Shown piece by piece: positions 55,954 to 64,000 of a stretch of 64,000 bases of DNA; within the stretch, counting starts at the first letter, position 1; each line of letters starts with the position of its first letter. The stretch spans positions 1 through 64,000 of the forward strand of contig PHSP01000004.1 in assembly GCA_002862125.1 (NCBI GenBank). Reading direction: 5' to 3'. Origin of the DNA: Methylobacter sp. KS41 (GTDB lineage: Bacteria > Pseudomonadota > Gammaproteobacteria > Methylococcales > Methylomonadaceae). The notes under the pieces were generated by a model. It ran no database searches. It was given only the letters and a program-made list of their open reading frames with translations, and was not told where the DNA came from. A program made the position numbers and the translations under genes.

Positions 55954-56430
55954 TTAGACAGGTGTGCAAAATAGATCAGCCTCGGCTTTTCTTCGTAGCA
56001 CTAAACCTTTGAGCCCATGGTTGGCATACTTCCCAAACTGCTCATCAATCCAGGCTGAGTCATTCCACCGTTCCGGGGAATCGCAAACATTGGTAATAGA
56101 GGTAAAATTCGCGCCTTTATAAAATCCTGCACCAAGGTTGTAAGCAAAGCTATAAAGAGCGCTTTGTTGATTTGAGTTCATCGCCGCCCAGGTGGGGATT
56201 TTAGTCAAAGAAGGGGTGCAATTTTTCGCCACATGATCAGCCAAATATTCACTGGCCAGCGCTTCGGTAATGGTATCGCCCTGCTTAACGTGGGCGCCAT
56301 CAGGATATATTGTTGTCCCATATCCTATGGTTGGTACTTTCCAATGTGCAATGGGGTCAGGATAGGCATGGGCGCTAAAACCCTCAAATTTTTTAATAAG
56401 TTCAATAGCAGCATCAGGGATAGAATTCAT
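55954..56430 (-). CDS. GH24 phage-type lysozyme
   Basis: This 158-residue muramidase of the T4-lysozyme family (GH24) starts at the ATG at 56430, with TGAGGT 7 bases upstream; an extension to 56451 has no site. The catalytic Glu16 is in KKFEGFSAHAYPDP, with Asp25, and Thr34 is in PTIGYGTT, matching the Glu-Asp-Thr triad with a slightly longer loop. There is no signal peptide or holin nearby, so it is either a stray prophage gene or an effector-type lysozyme. No other phage gene is seen. Confidence 0.87.
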   Translation of the reverse strand: MNSIPDAAIELIKKFEGFSAHAYPDPIAHWKVPTIGYGTTIYPDGAHVKQGDTITEALASEYLADHVAKNCTPSLTKIPTWAAMNSNQQSALYSFAYNLGAGFYKGANFTSITNVCDSPERWNDSAWIDEQFGKYANHGLKGLVLRRKAEADLFCTPV

Positions 56431-56451
56431 AATTAATACCTCAAAAAACAT

Positions 56452-56925
56452 GACTCGATTGCAACCAAGCCTGAATAATAATATTCCAGGCTTGCTTTTT
56501 CATTATTCTCAATCATGATTGCTGGCAGTTAGTTAGTTAAGCAGGGAATGCCATACCTAATTTTTGGTGATTTAATTGGTATACACAGATTTACTGGTAC
56601 GCACATCGAGTATATTCCTGGAGACCACATGTTATTATACTGGACAGCAGAGCTTATATGCCAGAATAACTGTAGAGGCAACAATTTCTAAAAGTCTTAG
56701 ATTTCATTCTAGGATTACGATCAAACAGTTCACGAGCCCGCTTGATGTTGAATCAACACAACCCGGCTTCTCCTCCTTACCCCAGCCAGTTGGTTCGCTG
56801 GAATCGACTACCTGCCTTGCATTGTCAAGCTGATAATCGAACAGGAAGCAATTCGGCAGTCATCATACTGAAAGACGAGTTCTCTGCATTCAAATATGGG
56901 TGGCAGTCTCTTTAGCACAAAGCCC
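56452..56925. other. Intergenic region, no gene recognised
   Basis: About 470 bp lie between the lysozyme start and the end of the L,D-transpeptidase gene, both on the minus strand. An 85-codon plus-strand frame (56576-56833) has no family-like sequence. I see no repeat or RNA gene here. Confidence 0.4.
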
Positions 56926-58392
56926 TTACCTAGCCGCAGCAGCCGGCTCGGCACGAGCCTCCTTAGTTGCGCTTTTGCTTTCTTCGACCGGCACATGCCC
57001 GGCCTGAATTGACTCAGGCGCCTTATTCATCACCATCACCGGCAGTCCCAGCGCACCCCAACTGTAAAGCCATCCGGCGTCCTCGGAGACATTGGGCCAG
57101 CGCTTGTTTTGGTCTTTGGTAGACAAATTGACGCAGCCATGGCTGGCGGGATGGCCAAAATTATTGTGCCAAAACGCGCCATGAAAGGCATTGTCTCTAT
57201 GAAAGAACTGCGTATATGGAACATCTTTCACTTCATAGTAGCCGCGCTGCCCGCGACCGACATCGCTACGCATGGTCTTGTAACGATAGCGGTCATAGAT
57301 ATAAAAAGAACCCGTCTTCGTGGGCGTTTTGCTTTTGCCCGTGCTAACCTTGAAGGTGCGGACCACCTCGCCATTTTCCACTGCCTCCACACGCTGGCTG
57401 TCCAGGTAAACGATCAGCCTCCGGTCCGTGCCTGTGCTGAATTGCTCGATTAGGGCTTGCTTCAGCATCCCGCCCTGCACGCTTCTTAAGTTTTGCACGT
57501 CGGCGCTGACTTCGATGGTGCTTGAGGCCGGCCATGCGGGATGGGGGGTGAATTTAAGACGGTGCTGTCCAATCCAGCGCCATTTTCCGGAAATGGCTTT
57601 GCCATCGCGAGTCCGCACCTGAAAACTGCTCGCAGCGTTGGCCCGATCGGCCAACTCTTCGCTAAAGGTCACTTGCAGTGGTAACACCAAACCTAGATTG
57701 GTCAATCCATGAACGTTAGTCTCGGCGGCAAAAGGTGGCGGGGTCGTCAATTCCAGCTTTAGCGGCGGCAAGGGTACGCCGGTGGTGGTTTTATAGTTCA
57801 ACCTGATTGCGTAGCTACGGTCTTGCTCATAAGCGCTGGCCAGCAACCGGATGTTCTGGCCGTTGGCATCGGGCTCCGCGCTCAACGTCATGTCACCCGT
57901 GGCCTGCACTTCTCCTACCGGCCGGTCGAAATGCAGGGTCACCGATGCGTCCGGCTCCAATTTTCTAAGCGCCGGTCCTTCCAGCTTAGGCACGGCGACC
58001 GTCATGAAGTTAATTTCGCGGGTCTCGGACTGCCCGAACCAGGATCGCTCCACCGTAATCTTGATCGTATAGCGACTCTCGAAGGCCAGTGGCGCGGGCA
58101 GGCTAAGAGTGGTTTGATCCTTCGCCTCAAACAAGACTTTTCCTGTGCCGTCGAGCAGTTCGACTCTGGACAAGCGGGCACCCAAGCCCACTGCCTTTAA
58201 AGTGATTGAATTGAGCGGATCGACTTCATTGCCGCCTTGCAAGGCTGTCATAGAGAACCCATAAGGAAGCAGGTCCTGGCTGACAAATTTTTCATCCGGA
58301 TTGGCTAGCACAGCTGCAGGCAAAGCTACGATCGCCGCGGACAACCAGAAGAGAAGCGGTTTAATCGCACCAAAACATGTAGCCATTTTCAT
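56926..58392 (-). CDS. L,D-transpeptidase (YkuD) with extended ectodomain
   Basis: This protein of about 488 residues starts at the ATG at 58392, which gives a clean signal peptide (FWLSAAIVALPAAVLA); a frame from a TTG at 58449 is less likely. Several Ig-like/bacterial N-terminal domains with a CFSEEL-type segment (LQVTFSEELADRANAAS) precede a YkuD catalytic domain with HGAFWHNNFGHPASHGCVNL holding the active-site His and Cys. The C-terminal 30 residues are low-complexity Ala/Glu. It crosslinks peptidoglycan in the periplasm. The catalytic motif is intact. Confidence 0.9.
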   Translation of the reverse strand: MKMATCFGAIKPLLFWLSAAIVALPAAVLANPDEKFVSQDLLPYGFSMTALQGGNEVDPLNSITLKAVGLGARLSRVELLDGTGKVLFEAKDQTTLSLPAPLAFESRYTIKITVERSWFGQSETREINFMTVAVPKLEGPALRKLEPDASVTLHFDRPVGEVQATGDMTLSAEPDANGQNIRLLASAYEQDRSYAIRLNYKTTTGVPLPPLKLELTTPPPFAAETNVHGLTNLGLVLPLQVTFSEELADRANAASSFQVRTRDGKAISGKWRWIGQHRLKFTPHPAWPASSTIEVSADVQNLRSVQGGMLKQALIEQFSTGTDRRLIVYLDSQRVEAVENGEVVRTFKVSTGKSKTPTKTGSFYIYDRYRYKTMRSDVGRGQRGYYEVKDVPYTQFFHRDNAFHGAFWHNNFGHPASHGCVNLSTKDQNKRWPNVSEDAGWLYSWGALGLPVMVMNKAPESIQAGHVPVEESKSATKEARAEPAAAAR

Positions 58393-58449
58393 CAAGTCGT
58401 CTCGAACCCAAATAGATGTATTGTTTAAAAACCGGGAATGAGCCTTCAA

Positions 58450-59016
58450 GGCATCCAGTCCGGCCTTCTCGATCAGAAGGCCGGCTCCATGCCGGTTATA
58501 ATCAGTTTTATGCCCATTTCATCGCCTACATTTTACCTCAGCTTCTTCCGCCAGAAGAAAATCTTACCAAATCAGTCCCAACTGAACAGGATAAAATCAT
58601 TGCGGACAAGCATGGCCGAGCCGGGTGAGCAACCCTTTTTTTTCCGATTTGAACAAAACAGAAGGTAAAAAGTTTCACTAGAGCACAGTTCACGCCAGAA
58701 ACCAGCTCATCCTGAAAGCCTCAACGGACGATTTTGGCATTCAACGCCGGCGAAATGATGCTTATAGTGAGAAGCCAGCCACCCGAATACGATGACACTC
58801 AACTCTCGCCTCTTATACGAAGGCGCAGAACCTAAAGACCTGTTAGGCGTTACCTAAACAATGCTGTTTCCCAGTTCGTTTTCATCAAGTTAATAAGCCC
58901 ATGTTCTTTTCAATTTACTAAAAAACTCACGCCAGCCAACCTGATTGATAGGATAGACAATAAGCCTGTTAACTCAACCTATGCGCCTTATGATTTATCA
59001 GGCCCTTCAAAACTGG
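58450..59016. other. Intergenic region, no gene recognised
   Basis: This region between the L,D-transpeptidase gene and the outer-membrane pseudogene shows no plausible coding frame on either strand. It may hold the lost C-terminal part of the pseudogene, degraded beyond recognition, and the L,D-transpeptidase promoter at the left. Confidence 0.4.
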
Positions 59017-59442
59017 TCATTCCGGCAAGCCCTTATTATTTCGGGGAATAGCAACGCAACCTGGAAACGGAGCGGCCAGCGATCCCTGGTTAGGACTGAC
59101 CATCACGGCGGAGAGCCCGGCTCTGAAGATATTCGAACCCAGTTCGTCATTGGTTTTGGCCGGGAAGACGAAAATGGGGCCGACGCCCCAAGTGAACCCC
59201 TTGATCTTGGCTGGTGACAGAAACAAGGTCTTGTTTAGATTGCCCAACCCAGACTGTCTGCTATTCGAGACCGGGCCGGGTTGATTGACCGCCTGCAGGA
59301 TAGTGCGCGTGATCAGGTTAAAATCCTCGTTCAAATGAATGGCTCCACCGGCTTGAATATTGACAATAAACTGCACTTGATTGTTGGCTCTGGCATAGAA
59401 GTTGAAATTGCTCTGGAAACCCCGGCAAATGATCTCCGGCAA
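59017..59442 (-). pseudogene. Fragment of outer-membrane transporter-like protein
   Basis: The 141-codon frame reads as part of a Phenol_MetA_deg/outer-membrane transporter-like protein: NFNFYARANNQVQFIVNIQ, LNEDFNLITRTIL, LGNLNKTLFLSPAKIKGFTW, GVGPIFVFPAKTNDELGS and GLSAVMVSPNQG are all typical of the N-terminal half. The signal peptide is missing, and after SPNQGSLA the sequence stops resembling the family. The C-terminal beta-strands are absent. It is a 5'- and 3'-truncated remnant. Confidence 0.7.
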
Positions 59443-59494
59443 AGCTGGGTATTATGGGGCTTTAGCGTCATTTGATTAAAAGCGCTCGCTTTGG

Positions 59495-60100
59495 CTATTT
59501 TTGCTGTACCTGCTGTAATGCCAAGGATAATTGTTGACTGAACTTGCTGAGTAGTTTGCTAAGCGCTTGAGCCGCACTGTTGTAACTGACATCATTCAGT
59601 AGCTGTTTGATATTAGCTTGCCCATTGCTGACTATCGTATGGTTTTTCTCCTCCATGACTGTCCAGCTTGCTTCAAGGTTTGCCGACTTGCCAGGTTGAG
59701 TATCGAAACGGCTTACATCGATAATAACACGATAATCCACGTTGCCATAGGCGCTCCATGGATAGGCTCTGACAATGGCATTCGGTTGTAGCGCCGCCAC
59801 ATTTTTGCTTAATACGGTAATGACATTGTCCTTTAACGGTGCTGCCCATTGATCGAATTCAGCCAGTTGTATGCCGTTATTCTCCGTACGCGTGACAATC
59901 TGACTGCGATCAAGCAAAGCGGGTAGCGTCAGAGGCCCTATGCCAATCAGCAGTTTTTTTGTGCTGGCCGTGGCTGAGGCTACAGGCGTCTGGCTCTGGG
60001 ATTCCAGCGTATAAAAATGAGTAGGAGGAGTCGACGAGCAAGCGCTTAGCAGAAAACTGATGCAGAAAATGACAAATCGATTTGAATGCTTATTTAACAT
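59495..60100 (-). CDS. pqiC: PqiC-like outer-membrane lipoprotein
   Basis: This 201-residue lipoprotein has the lipobox SFLLSACSS. Its ABC-type transport auxiliary (DUF330) domain has THFYTLES, GIGPLTLPALLDRSQIVTR, FDQWAAPLKDNVITVLSKN and DYRVIIDVSRFD. PqiC pairs with PqiB to form the trans-periplasmic lipid path, anchored in the outer membrane. It is the last gene of the pqi operon, 5 bp after pqiB. Confidence 0.92.
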   Translation of the reverse strand: MLNKHSNRFVIFCISFLLSACSSTPPTHFYTLESQSQTPVASATASTKKLLIGIGPLTLPALLDRSQIVTRTENNGIQLAEFDQWAAPLKDNVITVLSKNVAALQPNAIVRAYPWSAYGNVDYRVIIDVSRFDTQPGKSANLEASWTVMEEKNHTIVSNGQANIKQLLNDVSYNSAAQALSKLLSKFSQQLSLALQQVQQK

Positions 60101-60105
60101 GATGG

Positions 60106-61692
60106 TTATTTCTCATTTTTACCGCGAATTAAGGAATCGGGATGTTCTTCCAGATAGTCTGCGAGTTGCTTGACGGAGCTTGCTGTTTGAGTAAGTTCTT
60201 GCAGTAATTGGTTTAGTTCGTACTGCGTGGTTGATCCCGGTTCCAGCGTGCTTAATACGTGCTGCGCTGAACTCATGGTTTTGTCAGCGCTGCTCAGTGT
60301 GCCTGTTGCCGTGACTAAAGTCTTGGTTGCCGCCTTGGTTGTTTCTTGCAGAGATACCAGGGTTTTGTTGATTTCTGTTGTCATCGTTTCCAAGGGAAGT
60401 TTGGAAACTTTATCCATGACGGTTTGTGCGGAATTAACAATCTGATTCATTGAGTTTGGCGTCGTCGGAAATTCCAGATAGCCGGTATTATTCGGATGGA
60501 TCACTATTTTACTTTTTGGAAAAAGATCTAATGCAATAAAAAGCTGTCCTGTCAGCAGGCTGCCTGTTTGTAATTGCGCCCGTAAACCATTGGCAACCAG
60601 TTGTGTTATATTTTCTTTAACCGTCCGATTGGCCTGTTTATTAAGAATAATAATGCGGTCCGGTTCTACTTCAACCACGACGGGAATGTTTATCTGTCCG
60701 GTTTTTCCATCTATTTCAAGATTAATGCCGATCACTTTGCCAATCGGAATGCCGCGTAATAAAACGGGAGCGCCGAGAGTTAAGCCGCGCACCGACTCAT
60801 TAAAATACATGACAACTTTGACCGTTCTATGATAAATAACCTGAGTGGATTGATCATAATCATCGAACAGTTGAAATGGCGTGTTTTCGGGCACTGTATC
60901 TACGGCTTTATCATTAGAGTCGGTACGAAAGGCGATACCGCCGGCCAATATCGAAATTAAAGGCCCTGTTCTTAATTTAAAACCATCGGCGCCCGCGGAT
61001 AAATCGATGCCGCTGTCTATCCAAAAGCGGGTATTTGTTCTTACAAACTGGTCATAAGGCGAGTTAACAAAAATAGTTAATTTAATATCATCGGCGTTTT
61101 TGGCTAATTCATATTCGAGCACCTCGCCTACGGTAATACCATGAAAGCTAATCTGCGTTCCAGGCCCCATGGAACCAATATTAGCCGTCCGAAGTATGAA
61201 CCTTTTGCCTTGCGCATTCGTTTCCAATACCGGCGAGGTGTCGAGTCCCTTAAAGCGACGCTCTTCTTTGCCTTTTTCGGGCTTAATGGCTATATAAGCG
61301 CCTGACATCAGCGTACCCAAACCCGTAACTCCGCTTAAGCCGATTTTTGGCCGAACCACCCAGAACTGCGTGTTATTAGTTAGATATGAACTGCTTTCCT
61401 TGTGCATTTCAGCGGTAACGTCAATGGTTTTCATATCCTTATTAATGGCGATATCGGTCACCTTACCTATTTCCACATCCAGGTATTTGATTTTGGTTTT
61501 GTCTATTTCCAAACCGTCAGCGCTGGGAAAGTTAATGGTAATCACAGGTCCTTTTTCGGAAACGGTCTTATATATTAGCCAACCCGTCACTAATAGCGCG
61601 CATAAAGGCAACAACCAGATGAGCGGTAATTCCCGTTTTTTATTGATAGCGGCATCGGCCGCTTCGTAAGGAGGTTCGATAAAATCATTCAT
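60106..61692 (-). CDS. pqiB: PqiB, three-MCE-domain lipid transport protein
   Basis: This 528-residue protein has an N-terminal membrane helix (PLIWLLPLCALLVTGWLIY). Three MCE/MlaD domains follow (starting at about residues 42, 158 and 285; FPSADGLEIDKTKIKYLDVE, FHGITVGEVLEY and LRGIPIGKVIGI are equivalent segments). A helical C-terminal stretch of about 110 residues then forms the tube that reaches the outer membrane. PqiB stacks MCE rings in the periplasm to carry lipids. The start overlaps the upstream pqiA gene by 4 bp. Confidence 0.94.
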   Translation of the reverse strand: MNDFIEPPYEAADAAINKKRELPLIWLLPLCALLVTGWLIYKTVSEKGPVITINFPSADGLEIDKTKIKYLDVEIGKVTDIAINKDMKTIDVTAEMHKESSSYLTNNTQFWVVRPKIGLSGVTGLGTLMSGAYIAIKPEKGKEERRFKGLDTSPVLETNAQGKRFILRTANIGSMGPGTQISFHGITVGEVLEYELAKNADDIKLTIFVNSPYDQFVRTNTRFWIDSGIDLSAGADGFKLRTGPLISILAGGIAFRTDSNDKAVDTVPENTPFQLFDDYDQSTQVIYHRTVKVVMYFNESVRGLTLGAPVLLRGIPIGKVIGINLEIDGKTGQINIPVVVEVEPDRIIILNKQANRTVKENITQLVANGLRAQLQTGSLLTGQLFIALDLFPKSKIVIHPNNTGYLEFPTTPNSMNQIVNSAQTVMDKVSKLPLETMTTEINKTLVSLQETTKAATKTLVTATGTLSSADKTMSSAQHVLSTLEPGSTTQYELNQLLQELTQTASSVKQLADYLEEHPDSLIRGKNEK

Positions 61693-62303
61693 AGGTTTTG
61701 TTGGTTGTCCCAGAGTAAGCGTGGATCAAAATTTTCGGCGGCAAACATGGTTAATATCACCACGGCGGCAAATGCGGTTGCCGCAGGGCCGGCAATAATC
61801 TGTACAGCGCCAAAATTAACCAAATCGACCAGAATTGAAATCATAAAAATATCCAGCATCGACCATCGCCCTACAAAAGCTATGACACGATACATCACTG
61901 TCCATTTACGCGCGTTGACTTGCCAGCGGAAATGCGCGCACAGCAGCAGCAAGCCGATACCTATCAGTTTTAACGAGGGCACGAGAATACTAGCCACCAA
62001 AACCAACAGACCGATTGGAATCATGCCGCTATTGAATAATTCAATAATTCCGCCGGCAATGGTATGCGGATCGCCTACGCCAAATTGATTCACGTTCATA
62101 ATGGGAAAAATATTGGCGGGAATATAAAGAAAAAAACCACTGAACAACAATGCGGTGGTGCGTTGCAAACTATGTGGGCGTCGTCCATGCAGGAGACTGT
62201 CACATCGCGGACAAGTTGCCGGATGATCAACTCTTTTGACCAAATAACCACAGTCGTGGCAGCGTATAAACCCTTGAGCGAGGGCATTTGTTTTAGCATT
62301 CAT
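61689..62303 (-). CDS. PqiA-like membrane protein, second copy
   Basis: This 204-residue protein has a zinc-ribbon N-terminus (CHDCGYLVKRVDHPATCPRC) and four membrane helices. It corresponds to one half of E. coli PqiA, which has both halves in one chain; here the halves are separate genes. The start lies within the end of the upstream gene (11-bp overlap), and its stop overlaps the pqiB start by 4 bp. Confidence 0.88.
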   Translation of the reverse strand: MNAKTNALAQGFIRCHDCGYLVKRVDHPATCPRCDSLLHGRRPHSLQRTTALLFSGFFLYIPANIFPIMNVNQFGVGDPHTIAGGIIELFNSGMIPIGLLVLVASILVPSLKLIGIGLLLLCAHFRWQVNARKWTVMYRVIAFVGRWSMLDIFMISILVDLVNFGAVQIIAGPAATAFAAVVILTMFAAENFDPRLLWDNQQNL

Positions 62304-62922
62304 GATTATCCTTCTTACGCAATTGCTCGATGCGTTGCCAGAATAACCCGCTATCCAGACCGCTGGTTAGCATGGTTGTTATAATGATCAGGGCGATAAA
62401 AGCATAGAGGCCCCAGCCGAATTTGAGTGGCGCGATGGCCATAAGCTTAACGCAAGCAACAATGATACCCAGCAAATAAACCTCAAGCATCACCCATTCA
62501 TCCAAATGCAGCATCCAGCGCATCCACATCGCTAAATTACGATTGGGACGATTAAAATAAAGGTGACCGCTGATCAGTAAAGATAAACTGATATGCACCA
62601 GGGGAAACAAAACGCTGGCCAAAAATACAACGATAGCAACTGCCACCATACCGTCGTTAAATAAAGCCAGAACCCCGGACATCAATAGGCCTGTATTGAC
62701 ATTGCCCAAGACTGTTATACCCACCATTGGCAAAAAATTAGCGGGGAAAAATAATATAAACCCCGCAATAGACAAGGCGAAGGTGCGCTCAACACTTTGT
62801 TTATGCGGACGCGACAGCAACAAGCCACAGCGCGGACAATGGGCTTTTTCGCCAATTTTTGGCTGAGCAGGCTTAAGTAATAAATCGCACTCAGGACAGG
62901 CATCAAAGTTTGTGCTATTCAT
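62293..62922 (-). CDS. pqiA: PqiA-like membrane protein, first copy
   Basis: This protein of about 209 residues from the ATG at 62922 (a GTG start at 62973 would add 17 residues) has two CxxC pairs at its N-terminus (DACPECDLLL and KAHCPRCGLLL) and four membrane helices (LSIAGFILFFPANFLPM, VVFLASVLFPLVHISLSL). It has the PqiA-half fold. It is the first gene of the four-gene pqi operon. PqiA is thought to feed or power the PqiB/PqiC lipid path; its mechanism is unsettled. Confidence 0.88.
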   Translation of the reverse strand: MNSTNFDACPECDLLLKPAQPKIGEKAHCPRCGLLLSRPHKQSVERTFALSIAGFILFFPANFLPMVGITVLGNVNTGLLMSGVLALFNDGMVAVAIVVFLASVLFPLVHISLSLLISGHLYFNRPNRNLAMWMRWMLHLDEWVMLEVYLLGIIVACVKLMAIAPLKFGWGLYAFIALIIITTMLTSGLDSGLFWQRIEQLRKKDNHEC

Positions 62923-63105
62923 GACTTTAGTGGAAAGGTGCGGCAAAAGGCGTCTCTCTTGTAATTTGTACACAATGCATGGTATGACAAATCATACTGG
63001 ATGGGTAAGAAAAAAATGACAACCCTATTAAAAAGCAGCGCCGCAACTATGAAATGAGCCAGAAAAAACCAGAAGACAATAAACCCGGTACAATCCTCTG
63101 GACAA

Positions 63106-63141
63106 TAAAAAACCCACTAAGCCTCTGACTTGCGGGTTTTT
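63106..63141 (-). terminator. Terminator downstream of tRNA-Ser
   Basis: On the minus strand, AAAAACCC and GGGTTTTTT flank an 18-base loop, shortly after the tRNA 3' end. The T run makes this a good factor-independent terminator. Confidence 0.7.
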
Positions 63142-63172
63142 GATGTTATTTGTATCTCGTTAACGCTTAAGG

Positions 63173-63260
63173 TGGCGGAGAGAGAGGGGTTCGAACCCTC
63201 GATACGTTGCCGTATACACACTTTCCAGGCGTGCGCCTTCGACCACTCGGCCATCTCTCC
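63173..63260 (-). tRNA. tRNA-Ser(GGA)
   Basis: The 88-base gene on the minus strand runs from GGAGAGA (63260) to TCTCTCCGCCA (63173), with the CCA encoded. The acceptor arm GGAGAGA pairs with TCTCTCC. The anticodon loop CTGGAAA has anticodon GGA (63226-63224). The long variable arm (TATACGGCAACGTA) is typical of tRNA-Ser, and the T loop is GGTTCGAACC. GGA reads UCU/UCC codons. Confidence 0.97.
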
Positions 63261-63343
63261 TGCTTATTCCCAAACACTGCGCATGAGAGCCGCTAAGGAT
63301 ATTACAGATTGAACTTTGTTGCAATTACTTTTAACCAGCGTGT

Positions 63344-64000
63344 TTAACCGGCGCTTTCTTCCGTCAGTGCTTCCAGCTCATTCCAGCGTGCATAAACTTG
63401 CTCCAGACTCGCTTCTATTTCTTTCAATTCATCCAAAGTCTTGGCAATAACCATCGGTTCTTTTTTATAAAAAGCTGATGAACTGATTTGCTGTGTTAAC
63501 GCCGTTTGCCTTGCTTCCAATTCATCGATCATTTCCGGCAATTTATTCAGCTCCTGCTGGTCTTTAAAACATAATTTTTTCTTTTTAGCGGTGGCGGGTT
63601 TTTCCTGTTTTGGCGCCTCCACTGTCTTGTTTATCGCGGCGGCGGGTTTGTCCTGTTTAGTCTGTTCAATGTGTTTAACATGGTTCATCCAATCCGTGTA
63701 ACCGCCAACATACTCATCGACATCGCCTGAACCATCAAGAACAAATACTGAGGTCACTACGTTATCCAGAAAGGCCCGGTCGTGGCTTACCAGCAATAAA
63801 GTGCCGTCATAAGTCACCAGTTTTTCTTCCAGTAGCTCCAGGGTTTCCAAATCCAGATCATTAGTGGGCTCGTCCATGACGATAAGATTCGCCGCCCTGG
63901 TAAATAGCCGCGCCAACAACAAGCGGTTCTTTTCACCGCCCGATAAACTTTTTACCGGCGACCTAGCCCTGGCAGGCGCAAACAGAAAATCTCCCAGATA
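63344..64000 (-). CDS. uup: ABC-F ATPase (Uup-like), C-terminal part
   Basis: The gene enters from the right edge: the frame is open from base 64000 and ends at 63344, giving the last 218 codons. The second nucleotide-binding domain is seen with the ABC signature LSGGEKNR, Walker B LIVMDEPTNDLDLETLELLE and the H-loop LLVSHDRAFLDNVV. A Lys-rich linker follows and then a Uup-type C-terminal coiled coil (ELNKLPEMIDELEARQTAL, LDELKEIEASLEQVYARW). The C-terminal coil is what separates Uup from other ABC-F proteins. It acts on ribosomes or DNA in the cytoplasm. The N-terminal half lies outside the window. Confidence 0.93.
   Translation of the reverse strand, partial: YLGDFLFAPARARSPVKSLSGGEKNRLLLARLFTRAANLIVMDEPTNDLDLETLELLEEKLVTYDGTLLLVSHDRAFLDNVVTSVFVLDGSGDVDEYVGGYTDWMNHVKHIEQTKQDKPAAAINKTVEAPKQEKPATAKKKKLCFKDQQELNKLPEMIDELEARQTALTQQISSSAFYKKEPMVIAKTLDELKEIEASLEQVYARWNELEALTEESAG

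Noticed and set aside
56576-56833. 85-codon frame in the gap after the lysozyme gene
   Set aside because: No recognisable motif, no ribosome site and low-complexity Ser/Thr-rich composition.
1-64000. CRISPR array, rRNA operon or prophage block
   Set aside because: No regularly spaced direct repeats, rRNA-like sequence or run of phage structural genes was seen; the lysozyme gene stands alone.

Overview
The window reads as chromosome from a gammaproteobacterial (type I) methanotroph, most likely of the order Methylococcales. The main reasons are a pxmABC operon (copper membrane monooxygenase, in A-B-C order), an MxaJ/XoxJ-type periplasmic binding protein, a full glycogen gene set and gammaproteobacterial ribosomal and Pqi operons. 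The genus cannot be fixed from the sequence alone.

Layout. 1-10.6 kb is an accessory stretch. It has a broken tyrosine recombinase, a secreted Yellow/MRJP-like protein convergent with a LysR regulator, pxmABC, an MFS carrier, an AhpD/CMD-like protein, a glutathione S-transferase, an IS1595-type transposase relic, a tautomerase fragment and a 58-residue orphan. 10.7-14.1 kb is core: waaA, then rpsF-rpsR-DUF2232-rplI (all minus). 14.4-18.6 kb holds two overlapping esterase genes and a complete IS1634-family element with 17-bp perfect terminal repeats.

18.8-30.9 kb is a glycogen island. A leftward unit runs glgB, glgA, a two-CBM21 plus EEP-phosphoesterase fusion, and a PLD-family protein. A rightward unit runs glgC, a GH57 enzyme and malQ. 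Synthesis (GlgC, GlgA, GlgB) and remodelling (GH57, MalQ) are therefore together, and the EEP protein carries what look like glycogen-binding modules. This is the best candidate here for an undescribed function.

31-40 kb holds xoxJ-like, hppA, pilU, a PP-loop/TusA pair, a CDF transporter, argJ and a frameshifted MIF-family tautomerase. 40.3-43.9 kb is one large, G+C-rich secreted protein resembling a glycoside hydrolase. 44.1-48.6 kb is a signalling operon: a histidine kinase whose phospho-acceptor His is replaced by Leu, a QseG-like lipoprotein, an intact kinase and an OmpR-type regulator. PPK2, SulP, accA, queD and a DUF1249 gene follow.

53.9-56.4 kb groups a DUF2235 hydrolase, a 155-bp MITE, an LprI/DUF1311 protein and a GH24 lysozyme. 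The end has an L,D-transpeptidase, an outer-membrane-protein pseudogene, a pqi operon with pqiA as two genes, tRNA-Ser(GGA), and the C-terminal part of an ABC-F ATPase running off the window. No CRISPR array, rRNA or phage block was seen.
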